Below, piece after piece: positions 34,137-45,760 of a stretch of DNA of 64,000 nt. A program made the position numbers and the translations under genes. The stretch lies in assembly GCA_033675265.1 (NCBI GenBank), contig JAUJYZ010001194.1, positions 232,001 to 296,000 on the forward strand, in the 5' to 3' direction. The notes below the pieces were generated by a model that was given only the letters and a program-made list of their open reading frames with translations, was not told the DNA's origin and did no database searches. Source of the stretch: Actinostola sp. cb2023. Lineage: Eukaryota > Cnidaria > Anthozoa > Actiniaria > Actinostolidae. Each line of letters starts with the position of its first letter. Position 1 is the stretch's first letter.

Positions 34137-35454
34137 ATACATACACTGTATGCATACATAAACGTTATTTTGCTTCGGATTTCTAGAGTAGCAAGCAAGC
34201 CATGCTAGTATCTCCAGTAAGGGAGATTAAATCTAAAGTAATCTAAAAACTAGAATTTAATGAAGATATAAATTTAGGATAAATTGAAGTCGACTCAAAC
34301 AATGCTAGATTTTAAGAAGAGGGAAAGTTTTACCTATGTCGAATTTCTCTTCTCGGCACGCCTACGGACAAATCGTCCTGTTAATACTTTGTAAATCTCT
34401 GAATTTATGTAATCAAATAAAAGATAATGTATTCTTGCTGATTTACAAACATATTACATTTTTATCGCCATGGAGTTCATAAGTTAATGAAAGTTAGAAT
34501 AATTAAATTAATTCAGAAATAAAAGCTGCTTTCTCATCTCTTACCTTCGTGATGACTATGAATGTATAATTGGGTGAACACCAAGTCTTGCTCGATGGCG
34601 CAGACGGTGGACCTAGTGTAGGGACAGGACAATCTCGTACCAGAGCCTGCGATCCTTATGGTCTGCGAGAAGGATGCAGGTTCTGGCCTACACCATTATA
34701 AATTCACCCGATTTTCGATTGTTGCAATATGTGATTTTACAGCGCATGCGTAGAAATTGGACACCGCTTGGCTCACCAATTTCATTTGTGAAGGATAGTG
34801 CGAGCGGAAAGAGGAACGTACGCAGGGGCTAGTCCCATATAGCGGTATCAATTGAAAATAAATATTTATTGTTAGATTTCATAACGGACGAGACCAGCGT
34901 TACTGAGTAATAAACAGGAACGATATTTATATTATGTCGAGTACAAGGTTAAAAAAACAGTCGTGGCCTATAAAGAAATATTTAACAGTTCTTGGTACAT
35001 TTATCGCTGATTACATTCTCGTTCCCAGAGCTCCTCGGTTTCGGTCCCTCTCCCGAGAATATAGCGCATGCGCATTTGAATTCCCTCTCGTCCGGTTTGC
35101 TTCTCAGCCAATCAGCGCGCGAGTTTCATATGAGCTATGGGATTCTCTAGACAATACAACAAAACATGATTAAAACAAACAAACAAAGAAATTATGAAAT
35201 TAAGGGAAACTGAATATGAATAGCCGCCATCTCAGACAATGCGTGTTCGACTACATATTTTAATAAATATGCTGGATATCACTGTAAGGATAGGATAAGG
35301 ATAATTTATTTAACGTTAATTATACGGGGAGTGGTTGCCCATTCTCCCGAGCCAGAGGCTCATGGGAAAAGTGCTTGACAAAAGAAATAGTAAAAATAAC
35401 AAAAATTAAATTTGAAGGCTAATTGTGCATAATTACAATACTAGTACTAATATA
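34137..35454. other. Gene-free stretch
   Basis: No supported gene. Around 34580-34720 a partial inverted repeat is visible (ATAATTGGGTGAA / TTCACCCGATTTT). 35030-35110 resembles dispersed repeat sequence (CATTCTCGTTCCCAGAG). Confidence 0.35.
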
Positions 35455-35613
35455 CACCGAATCGAAATATGGCGACCAATTTAAATAACTATTGTTCTGG
35501 ACTGACCAACCTCTCATTCATGTGAAAACGCTTTTGTGTTTCCACGTGAACACGAGGTTGGTCAGTCAAAGAACAATAGTTATTCAAATTGGTCGCCATA
35601 TTTCGATTCGGTG
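35455..35613. mobile_element. Palindromic MITE (CACCGAATCGAAATATGGCG)
   Basis: 159 bp with arms CACCGAATCGAAATATGGCG... continuing through AATAACTATTGTTCT; TA on both sides. Confidence 0.8.
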
Positions 35614-36392
35614 TATAGGCAAACAAGCAATCTCCTTTATGGCAATTGATCTTTGGAAAGACCTTCCGTTTAATCTCAAAGCTCTTAGTGTTTTTTTCCT
35701 TTTCAAAGCATCTGAAAAATTACCTCGCTATCTGAACAGCGTCTTACAAAGTTGTAAATACTTATCGTTCATTCCTTCGATAATATATATCTCATACATT
35801 GATCCACTTGCATGTTTACGTGTATGTGTGTACCTGATATAATTCTACTACAGACTTCCTAGGCCTAGTGTTAGATTGTTTCTTCCTTGCCTGTTATGAA
35901 TTAGAAACATAAATTGAGGCGAACTAGAAAATTTATCAGTTGATTTAGCCCTCAGGCTCTAACATTACTCTTAATTAATATAGTTGATTCTCTTTTCTCT
36001 TTTTCTATTATTATAAATTAGATATGTCACCATTGTAATTATCAGGCATTTTAGAGTAAATTAACAAATTGACGGTGGTTTTGAGTTGTCTGTACTCTTA
36101 TTGACAACTGCTGAGAGCCAATCATATTGCGAGATTTCGCTCTGTTATTGTAAAAAAAGGCATTAATTAATTAATTCATCCATTCATTCATTCATTCATT
36201 CATTCATTCATTCATTCATTCATTCATTCATTCATTCATTCATTCATTCATTCATTCATTCATTCATTCATTCATTCATTCATTCATTCATTCATTCATT
36301 CATTCATTCATTCATTCATTCATCCATTCATCCATTCATCCATTCATCCATTCATCCATTCATTCATTCATTCATTCATTCAATTGAGTTTA
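35614..36392 (+). mobile_element. LINE C-terminal remnant with (ATTC)n tail
   Basis: The plus strand encodes FMAIDLWKDLPFNLKAL followed by SVFFLFKASEK, matching the 'LWN-LP ... S-FK' end of jockey-like reverse transcriptases. Downstream non-coding sequence ends in a (ATTC)n array at 36176-36392, a usual LINE tail type. Truncated and decayed. Confidence 0.55.
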
Positions 36393-36797
36393 GTATTATG
36401 TCGTCCTATTTGAACTAACTGATTATGAATTACATGAAACCATCTGCACATTTCAAACTATATAAAAATTTTGTTCATGGCTTTTTTAAACATTAATTCC
36501 AACCAATCAGATCTAAAGTGAGTACCAGTATAGCCTCAAGGAAGCACAGCAATCAGCCAATCAGAGCACGACGTGTTCAATTTAAATTATTTTATAAAAC
36601 TGATTATGTACCACCTATAGTTGATCATTAAACAATCTGCTGTTCCAAACTATTGATAATATTATTCATGGATATATTCTAATTCCAGTCAATCATATCT
36701 ATAGGTGAAACTGAGTTAGTATATAGTAAGTGTTATAGTGAATAGATATCTAAATTTAAAAGTGTATTGTGCTCTTCCATACTGTTCTGTTACAAGT

Positions 36798-37811
36798 ATG
36801 AGTGAAATAACAAGACTTGCGAGCGCTTCTAACTCTAGAGAAGATGGTACCATTGGTGTCGAAGCAACGATTATCGGGGTTCTTAACTGCGTTGCACTAA
36901 TCGGCAACATCTTCGTGTGCAATGCAATACGGAGAAACTCTCGTCTTCGACAAACTATTTCAAACACGTTCGTATTCGCATTGGCTGTGAGTGACATTGT
37001 GATAGCGACGTTATGCATGCCTTTTACCTTGGCAACTGTGATCACTGGAAGGTGGATGTTTGGCCATTTCCTTTGCCAACTACAAGGGTTTTCAATGTTT
37101 ACCTTCGCAATGATTTCTCTCAGTACAATGGGCCTTATATCAGTGAATCGTTATTACTGTATTGCTAAGCGATCCAAATACCAGCTGATTTTCACAAAGC
37201 GGCGAACTATGGTGTACATTACAGCAGTCTGGTTTAACTCCCTGTTTGGTTCAGTTCCACCATTTTTTCTAAACAAAGGTGGCTACGCCCTTCAACCAGG
37301 GAAATCGATGTGTCTGTACACGTTTGAAGCAAACGTTCCATACACCATATTCATCGAGGTTGTTTACATTGGATTACCACTGGTTTTGATTACAACATGC
37401 TACTATGCTGTCTTCAGAGAGGTTTACCGCACTAATCAAGTGTTTGTCTCTGCACAACAAAACGTCAACGAACTGAGAACAAACGTGCGTGAAGCCAAAG
37501 TGTCCAAGACTCTAGCAGGTGTCATACTAGCCTTTGTGTTCTGTTGGATACCAATAAGCATTATAGATTTTATTGATGTCATTCGTGGCCAGCCATATCT
37601 ACACAGACAAGTATACCAAATGTACACCATACTCGCTTTTATATCAAGCGCTGTAAACCCGTTTATTTATGGAATATCTAACAGGACATTTCTCAACGAG
37701 TATAAAAGGATGTTTCAACGAGTTTTGTCGTGCAAGTGTCAATCTGTATCAAGTTCAGAAAACCAAGAGGATAATACTAGGAGTGAGAATAATAATGAAC
37801 CAAAAGAATGA
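36798..37811 (+). CDS. Intronless class A (rhodopsin-family) GPCR
   Basis: A 337-residue seven-transmembrane receptor for the plasma membrane. Visible landmarks: GN in TM1 (N37), ALAVSD in TM2 (D66), TM3 cysteine C93 pairing with C172 in extracellular loop 2, NRY in place of DRY at 117-119, W145 in TM4, FCWIP in TM6 (248-252), NPFIY in TM7 (287-291), and CKC in the tail as possible palmitoylation sites. There is no TM7 lysine, so it is not an opsin. NRY with NPxxY resembles melatonin-receptor-like and related alpha-group receptors that are expanded in cnidarians; the ligand cannot be named. The start is the first ATG in frame; upstream in-frame codons begin only with GTG. Signalling would be through heterotrimeric G proteins. 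Confidence 0.9.
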   Translation: MSEITRLASASNSREDGTIGVEATIIGVLNCVALIGNIFVCNAIRRNSRLRQTISNTFVFALAVSDIVIATLCMPFTLATVITGRWMFGHFLCQLQGFSMFTFAMISLSTMGLISVNRYYCIAKRSKYQLIFTKRRTMVYITAVWFNSLFGSVPPFFLNKGGYALQPGKSMCLYTFEANVPYTIFIEVVYIGLPLVLITTCYYAVFREVYRTNQVFVSAQQNVNELRTNVREAKVSKTLAGVILAFVFCWIPISIIDFIDVIRGQPYLHRQVYQMYTILAFISSAVNPFIYGISNRTFLNEYKRMFQRVLSCKCQSVSSSENQEDNTRSENNNEPKE

Positions 37812-37877
37812 CTGCGAATTTACAATTTACTCTTTGTACATATACCGTGCATATTAGAATGTCACTCAAAAATATAT

Positions 37878-37883
37878 AATAAA
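37878..37883 (+). promoter_or_regulatory. Candidate polyadenylation signal of the GPCR
   Basis: AATAAA 67 bp after the GPCR stop codon. Confidence 0.4.
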
Positions 37884-38139
37884 AAACACAACCAGATCTG
37901 AAGACGAACTAAACTGGTAAACTTTCATCATCTGTATTTCTTAGCCTTCCGCTTGTTCCACAATTCCACAAGAGTATAATTCGCCTAGTGAACATTAGAT
38001 AGCTGGTAACTTCTTGATATAGCTATAGTCTTCGAAATTTATGGTTAAACAAAACTCGTGTGTACACCTGCAGTGCAACATTATCTACAAACCAAATATT
38101 TTCAACAATACTATTGAATCCTGTTCCGAAAATTCAAAA

Positions 38140-38460
38140 GTAGTGTCGTTGTATTTGTACAAAATTCGTGCTCTCGTGCTCTCTAGATCATTTGGATATA
38201 TTATATCCATCATGTTAACCTTTTAACGACCTATTAGGATTAGTGTAAGAAACAGCCAGTAATGACCTAAGAAACTAAGCCTAAATATGCGGCATTGCTA
38301 ACTACATGCACCTGCTACTAATTTTTTTTTTACAACATTGTCAGATAACGTACCGCTTATTCTTGTTTGCTTTCTTTTTGTTTATTTTTGGCGTCGTGAA
38401 ATAATGTTTCTGTGGGAATTGCTTTTGATTTGTGTATTTATGATTATGTTTGGTTTGCTA
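38140..38460 (+). repeat. GPCR 3'-flank segment duplicated at 57473-58085
   Basis: TAGTGTCGTTGTATTTGTAC, CGTGCTCTCGTGCTCTCTAG, CGACCTATTAGGATTAGTGT and further blocks occur in the same order at both sites. Here the segment is uninterrupted by the MITE found in the other copy. Confidence 0.75.
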
Positions 38461-39613
38461 GAGTACATGTTACATTGATTTCTTTGTTCGTTGTTATGGC
38501 GATCAAGTTCGATGACATATATTTCTTGCTTAGCGTAAAGCTGCAGACTTCAAACAGATCGAAACGTGGTTTGATATTCTGTATGTACTTAAGAAAAATT
38601 GTCACATAATTTTTATTTAAATACCCACGGCCCTCGCTTTCAGGCTGACCTTGTATTGCTCGGCTGGCAGAGTATCAGTTTCGAGGGTCCTGAGTACGAA
38701 TGCCATCGGGGTAGATTCAGTTCATTTCTTCCTAGGGTTAACGCTCAGAAGAACTTTATGGGTATCCTTATACCGCATTAACTTTCACTCATTTTTTATC
38801 TTTTTCACTAAAGAGCGCATTGTAAATAAAAGCGTTATATCAGTCATTAGTCATGGAAAAGAGATGATTCCACGGCTAAATTAAAATATGTTTAAGTCCA
38901 GTAAAAATATTATCCAATGGTCCAATGGGATTTAGTTTATTATTTTCCTTTTAAAGTAGCGTTAGAATACTAAGACTAAGGTGTTTCAATTAAGAAACCG
39001 TACATAGAATCTTGATTACCAATAAAATGTTATTAAATTTAAATTAGTAGAATCTCCTTTATGTTCCTTTTGGCAAAAAGAACAGGAATCCCTTTAACAC
39101 ATTTTTCTCCACTGTTCCGTAGTTCCGGTTTTTTGGAAGTCCTTGACAGAATGGCTAATTGATCACAAGGTTGTGACTTCATGTTTGGCGGATTTTCACA
39201 TCATTCTTGGAATTTTTGAAGCCAAAATAATCAAATACCAATGTTGGTTCATGTCATTTTACAAGCAAAACTTTTTATTTATTGCTGTAAAATCCGAAAT
39301 AAACAAATCTCTCTGAAACTTTTTCTAGAAAGATTAAAATCAACATTTATAACGGAAACAAAAATGGCAAGAGAGAGAGCAACAAAACAGAATTGCATTT
39401 AATTTAAGAAAATGGGGTAATTTATTTTCGTAGTAGGGGTAAAATAAACAATAATGTCACTTTCCTATTTATTTATCTTTTTTCTTTCATTGTGTTTTTT
39501 ACATTTGTAATGGTACTTGGGGGCGCAAGTTCACTACATACACTCGGTACTTTGGTTCAACAGTGTATTCTTCGGATCAACTATACAATGATCTAGTTAG
39601 CTACATAACTGTA
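38461..39613. other. Gene-free AT-rich stretch
   Basis: Short open frames only; no repeat boundary or motif recognised. Confidence 0.35.
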
Positions 39614-39750
39614 GAGTGCAAACACTAAAACCATGAAACAGTGCTAACTTTAATCAAATAGTGCAATGTCTTTTGTTTTCTATTGTTTCATTGGTGCTAT
39701 TTAGCACTAAATATAGTTTGTACTGTTTCACGGTTTTAGTGTTTGCACTC
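39614..39750. mobile_element. Palindromic MITE (GAGTGCAAACACTAAAACC)
   Basis: 137 bp with inverted ends GAGTGCAAACACTAAAACC and TA on both sides; interior has TTCTATTGTTTCATT and TTTAGCACTAAAT. Related to 42461-42601. Confidence 0.75.
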
Positions 39751-40370
39751 TACCATATTAAGCGGACCAACTATAGACTAACAATAGGATCTTACTTACA
39801 CAGATATTTCTAGTGGTTAAATTAACATAGTGGTTTGACCATAAGCGGACCAACTATAGACTAACTAAGATCTTACTTACACCGATAGCGCTTGTTAATT
39901 CTTTTCCTTGTATATGTAAATTAATGAAAATCAAATAAACATGTTAAATTATAAGAAAAACATAGAGAGCGCATTGTATTCTTACATTCGTATATAGTAA
40001 TACTGACAAAAACACAAAAGCAAAACCTTGGGAACTTGAAGTTCGATGGATATTGAATTACCAATCAAATCCCACTGAAAGCTTGGAAATTCGCCAGTTG
40101 GAAATTCGTTGGAAATTGATCGCACGCGGCTCTTCAACCCTTGGAAATTCATTGGACATTTCGTTCTCTGGAAGGAAACAAAGTTACTTCTTGCATGTTG
40201 TATCGGGATACCACGCTAATGTTCAATTTCGAATCGCAGCTCTATCAGATGTGCAGGAATAGTCGAGTTCATCACAAGTTTGTACTGACTGAATTAATAC
40301 AAGTACGAACATCCAATTAGAGGTATATATACGCACAGTCAATGAATTGCGAAACGTTGTGATGCGATAC

Positions 40371-42224
40371 GCTCAAGGTACTTAAGGTATCAGGATATGT
40401 TTTTTTAGCAAAAATTTCCAAAATCGGATTTTTAAAGATTTTGAATAAGCTTTCCTTTTTGTATGACTTTCTTTAAAAGAAATTACAAATTTTAACGAAT
40501 CAAGCAGAGAAAATGAAGATAACCAAAATCGTGACTAATTTGCTACAGGAAACGATATGTCAACAGTAATTGGTTGGATTGTGACGTCATTCGAAGCGCA
40601 TCAGTACATACACACTCATAACCACGCGGCGAACGATACAACAACTATACAGAATACAATTTTTTAAACAACGATACACTTTTGAACTTTTTACATGTAA
40701 AAGCAAATACACATCCTCAAGAAAACAAAATCTTTATATTCTCATCCAAGAAGAAGATCGTCGATTTCGTCTTAAAAGAAACCGTTCCCAAACAGTGCAG
40801 GTTACAAATACATACACACTAAAACATGCCCCGGCAATACTCGAACAACCCAGAGCACAATAAATTTACTTCGATATTTTGTCATTTGCATATGACCTGT
40901 CGACCTTTGTTGAATACTGACCAGATATATTGACAAGTGGTTGACAGACACACGGAATTACGCTAGGTGTTGGATAAACATGGTGTGGCTTGATCTTCCA
41001 AAACAGTAATTGCGTCTTTTCTCGAAACTATTTCAGCGCGAAATGCACGTCTTTCGGAGGCTTAAATCTTTTAGGGTTTCGATGGATTTCGCTGAAAATT
41101 TGCAAGGTGGCTCAGCAATAGTTGATCTAAAAAACGGTGAGAGCGCATTTTTTCATGTTATTTTCGTTCAAACGTTATGGCCCTATTTGTTGACAAATAG
41201 CTCTAAAATCAAGTGTTTAACTTTGGCGTAGGATTGCGGTTGATCTAAAACAGATATAGGAAAATTGAGACACCGTTTTGAAGTTCATTATCTCGAGAGT
41301 CGTTAGTGTGTTTTTCACAAGCATAACTTAAATTCCATGTGCAATCGAACTTTAGAACGCAAACAAAGTTCGAATTTCACGTATACTCGCCTAACAACTA
41401 TAATGCAAAATCTAAAAAATGAAAGTATACTAAAAAACGAGTCACATCATTCAGTTTCACTTCAGAAAATGTATACTTTTTTGGTAAAATATTGTAAAGC
41501 GTGCGTGTTGCCGAAGTCCGAAGACATAGGGGTCCAAAACGTATCCTGATACCTTAAGGCCTTGTTCAAAAAGGCAACTTGGAAAATCACATTTCTTGTA
41601 ATAACTCGCTGCTCTAATTTACTTAGGCACTCATATTTAGGCATAAGGTTATATACAAGATTTGAGACAATTTGGATCTAACAATTGTGACGTCATGTGG
41701 CCACGTGACCTTATGGAGGAAAATATAGTTTTTCTTAAATGCGGTCGCGAATTCAATTCACAATGAAATACCTTTTACGTAATAGCGTTAAGGATAACCA
41801 GTTAAACAAGATAGCGTTTAGAAAACCTCGGAATTATATATAGTTTAAGAGAAAACTACAGAAATATAATCTGATGAAATGGTCACGTGACCTCTTTTCC
41901 GAAATATTCTCCTTGTAAAAAGCGGGAGACAGGTTTTCTAAACGAGGGTTAATAGATGATCATAAACGTGATTATACACAACTATTTGCTTTCACTTTCC
42001 TCTTAAACTGGCGACCGCATTTTATATTTTGTTTTCAAAATTCTTTGTCACGTGGTTAACCACGTGATACGCTGTTTTGGATTTCATTCACTTAATTGAG
42101 TAGAGGATATAAAACTCTCAAGTTGTGCCAAGTTTTGTGATGTTTAGTCAAAATGATTAGACATTATAATTTTTTTCTTTTTTCTGCTATTTAAGGCTTG
42201 AACCAGGCCTTAAGTACCTTGAGC
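40371..42224. mobile_element. Family D element (CTCAAGGTACTTAAGG), carrying an inner insertion
   Basis: Ends GCTCAAGGTACTTAAGG and, inverted on the right, CCTTAAGTACCTTGAGC. The left arm is split at TTAA by 40386-41553. Interior has several CACGTG and TGACGTCA motifs, as does the relative at 62143-62823. Non-coding; no clear TSD. Confidence 0.7.
40386..41553. mobile_element. Inner element flanked by TTAA (piggyBac-like target)
   Basis: Ends GGTATCAGGATA and inverse, flanked by TTAA at 40382-40385 and 41554-41557. The outer element's intact right arm shows the unoccupied target (GTACTTAAGGCC). 1168 bp with no transposase recognised. Confidence 0.8.
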
Positions 42225-42460
42225 GGGCTTCAATCCAGGGTTCATCGAAGTTCAACGAGTCCGACCTCATCAAAGTAATTGCCGATGCCCACGATGAGGG
42301 GCGCTGAAAATAGGGAGATCTCCAGCCCTTAAAGGCGATGTGAAGACCTCCCACAATAGAAGCCAGCGGTACTGACAGCTGCGGCAGCTCAACGAATAAA
42401 TAACTGCTATAACTAATATATAGTTAGGACATTTACATATTTGGATAATTATTATATATA

Positions 42461-42601
42461 GAGTGCAATTTAGAAAAGCTTGAAAACTAAATAACTAATT
42501 AGTACTAAATAGCACTAATGAAACAATAGAAAACAATAGAAATAGCACTATTTAGTACTATTTAAAATTAGTACTATTTCACACTTTTCTAAATTGCACT
42601 C
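42461..42601. mobile_element. Palindromic MITE (GAGTGCAATTTAG)
   Basis: 141 bp; ends GAGTGCAATTTAGAAAAG and inverse, TA on both sides; shares ends and interior words with 39614-39750. Confidence 0.75.
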
Positions 42602-42770
42602 TAGTCTTAGATTTAGTTAGGATATTTAATTTAACATTTACATTTTTAAAAGTATATTATATTTATATTTTTGTTTTATATATATTTGTTTTTGGTCACG
42701 TTCACGTTTAAACGAGCTTTGTAGCTCTTAGGTGACTACGTGTTGAAATAAATTATTATTATTATTATTA

Positions 42771-43543
42771 GTCGGGCTTCCTGTGGAAGACCCGACTCTA
42801 AAAATGCAGAGCGGTCGTCTTTGGCTTCAAATGGGAAACTGGGTTCTACAGCGCATGCGCCCTGTGCCGGCCGCTCAGATAATTACCGAAGTCTCTGATC
42901 AACACGAGCCATTCTTCACAAACAAATATTGCTCAAAACAATTCAAATATCGCTCAAATGACCTCATGTGTTGAGTTAAATGTTGAAATAATGGGGGCAT
43001 GAGTATCGCACAACAACTGACACAAGATTGAAATCTAAACGAAGTCAAATGTCTTCTATTCTTTGTACCGCTGTAAGTTGTGTGTTGTGGTAAGCTAATA
43101 CACTGATATATCTTTATTAGTCTTTGCTGAGTATTGAAATCGGTTCAGTTGTAAGTAAATCACTGATTTGAATGCCCAGAATGCAGGAAATATTGTTCAT
43201 GATTGTTCGAGTCGGCGATGCAAGTGGATCACGCTGCGATGTCTAGTTTCAATAATTCGCATAGAGATGCGGATTTATCAATCCAGTACTAGTACTGCAA
43301 AGGGTTTAGAGATATTCAGGGACATATTTATGGTACCAAATAAATTACTATGTCATTGTCATTCATGATTCGCTGAGTTTGTGAAATCGCCGCAGTACTG
43401 AAATTGCAAGGAAAGCATATACGGTAGGTCTATATTGTTCTACCGCAAACACTGTTTTAATCGCACTATAAAGATATCTATATTTAGTTCAAATAGGCTA
43501 CATTTCAGTTAGAAGCCCGACTTCACGCTAGAAGAGCGTCTAG
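42771..43543 (+). repeat. Repeat family E, copy 2
   Basis: Begins with hairpin GTCGGGCTTCCTGTGG/AAGACCCGAC after a TTA run and ends near GAAGAGCGTCTAG. Colinear with the reverse complement of 24911-26029 but without the LINE; it has ACAAGATTGAAATCTAAACG at the insertion point. Confidence 0.7.
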
Positions 43544-44086
43544 TTATTATGGAATATGCGCAAACGCATACGTTGAGCGGGTTGTAAATAATAATCATAT
43601 ACAATGGAACGCGCTTTCGAAACCCTGGGGCAATACGGCTGTCCCTCTTCCTTGGCAAATAGTGGAAGAAGGTCCTCGTATTCTTGAAGAGCTCGACAGC
43701 GAACGAGAGGGGTAGTAGAGAGGCCGTCCGTTCATCAATGGCCCTACCGTCCGAGTAGTCCAACGTTCTCTGGTCGATCGCATCATGGACAAGTGTGAGT
43801 TAAAGCTCAGTTCAAACAGTTTGTACATGAGATACTACTACACTTATCGTCTTCGTAATGTGTAGACCAGTGCGGTGATCATATACCACAAAACCGTAAA
43901 AGGGAGTCCCTGGACATGTTTATTTTTTCGAAGAGTCGGTTATAAGAAAGCAGGAAGAAACCACGCGAAAATGGTTTAACAAGGAAGAGACGAAACGCCT
44001 TGAGGTTAATTAAGTAGAACACCCCAAGTTAAGTGGGCATTAGTGTGGTACATCGCCGCCCAAGTAAGGTCGACCATTGATGGTCA
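43544..44086. other. Degenerate coding-like sequence, unassigned
   Basis: Short peptides such as PLPWQIVEEGPRILEELDSE appear in broken frames. They look like remnants of a mobile-element protein but I do not recognise the family. Confidence 0.25.
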
Positions 44087-44181
44087 TAGCCTCCTCCGCA
44101 GGCAACTCTAAATTACTACTGAACTCTACACACAGGGATCCCAAAGGGAATCATGGGTTGGTTTGCATGCGGAGGAGGCTA
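44087..44181. mobile_element. 95-bp Mutator-like MITE, 9-bp TSD TGATGGTCA
   Basis: Ends TAGCCTCCTCCGCA and inverse; perfect 9-bp duplication TGATGGTCA at 44078-44086 and 44182-44190. Confidence 0.85.
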
Positions 44182-44286
44182 TGATGGTCACTGCATGGCC
44201 ACCTCTTTGCCTGGCTAATAACTAAGAAAGTTTCCAGGCAACCTCTTCCGCTGTCTAGCAGTCCACAAAGGCGAGCGCCCAGACCG

Positions 44287-44508
44287 GTGTACACAAATAG
44301 CTCGGACGGATTGAAACGAAGTTCTATCGCATCTTTTCCACCATTATATATTCTGCAAGATTTACCTAAGACTTCCCTGGAACAGTTGAAGAAAGTAGAG
44401 GAGTACTTTGAAGTAAGCATTCACGTTTATGGACATGGAGACTCCATTAGGGCGAAACTTTTCTCATATGACTTATTTCCATTGTTCTTTTTCCATTGTT
44501 CTTCTTAA
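44287..44508 (+). pseudogene. Possible mobile-element protein fragment
   Basis: Contains LPKTSLEQLKKVEEYFEVSI followed by HVYGHGD. This 'L..E..F.V.I.VY' pattern is found in some large transposon or polymerase B-like proteins; the assignment is weak. Followed at 44555-44600 by GCGGTCGTCGAAACGTCC, a retroelement-tail-like word. Confidence 0.25.
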
Positions 44509-45619
44509 ATTATTATCACATTCGTTAAGTTACTGTAAAATTACTTGACTCACTGTTGATAATGCTGACATGCGGTCGTCGAAACGTCCAGTTCATATCA
44601 CTAATTGTTCTTATAAAATATTTATTTATTATTTGATATACATGCGAGTGAAATCATTGTATAAGTCTTCCAACCTGTTGAGCCACCCCGATATTGTTGT
44701 AGCAATGGAAATACGAATATTGTCTGTGAGCAGGTTGTAGCATCACAATCCGCTTACGGGAAGGCCTTCTATCAAAGCGGAAATATTAGCACTGACTTGT
44801 TTTGGTGGCACGCAAAGAGAACCAAAGGTATACATATTCATCGCTAGGTGTGCTGATTCTGTAGGAAGTGCTACTACGTCGGAAGTTTAACCCGAAAAAA
44901 TGGAACGTTAACTATCACAAATCGGCGGGGAAGAGACACAGCGGCACAATAACCGGACCTGGAGGAGCAACAAAACTATACTACACGGATCGGTGGATCG
45001 AGCCGAAAACAGTGGCTTCCGAATGATAGAAGCATTCTCTCCGAAGGTGTCCATACTCAGGTGACAGTGCAATATCAGGAGGCATGCACCACGAGGAGCT
45101 CCTCTCGTCAAAACTCCCGCTCCACAGTAGTATCCGCTATGTAGTACAGTACGGGCTGCCCTTTGTAAATCACACTCACATAGTGTAAAAAAAACCACAC
45201 ACACAAAAGGGTGATACGGCAAACTTCAATAACCGGCCTTTGTGCACGTGGTGGTATAAGAGTGTAGCAACGTATGGCGCCGAATAGCGACGTTGTACAC
45301 TGCGATTCACAAAGCTTCAGGTCTAAGGCGTACAGCGGTGGTTACTGGGGGTGTATCAGTCCTCCCTAGCCACCCTGCTCCTTCAGCGGATTTAGGTGGG
45401 CTTTGGGAACCACCTTGGCTGACGTTGTCGCCCTCATTGGCATCGTAATCGGGGTCTGTTTGGCTGCATGGCGCGAGATAAGTTATTTGAAAACATGAAC
45501 GAACCATGGCTCTCGTGAAAGGTATTAAACAAAACTAGATGTAAGTAAGTGTTATGAGACAGAAGCACTGATTTTCTGACAAAACTTAATTAATAAAGTA
45601 AATTTGTTGTTTCATCAAC

Positions 45620-45751
45620 CAGAGGTCTTAATAGAAACGAACTGGCTTTCGGACACATTGTCCATCTTCAGGGTCTGAATTGTTTAGAATCACGTCATAA
45701 AAACAAACTAAACAGAAAAAATAGCGCGCAACGCAATCAAACAAACATACA
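45620..45751 (-). mobile_element. Penelope-like element, 3' tail part
   Basis: The minus strand carries CCTGAAGATGGACAATGTGT followed by CCGAAAGCC, the kind of tail seen after the endonuclease in Penelope-like elements. It continues from 47202-47430 across the inserted 45761-47132 element. Confidence 0.5.
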
Positions 45752-45760
45752 AATAAACAG

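Noticed and set aside
38340..38460. Possible extra GPCR exon downstream
   Set aside because: The GPCR already has all seven helices and a stop; the similar downstream segment is non-coding.
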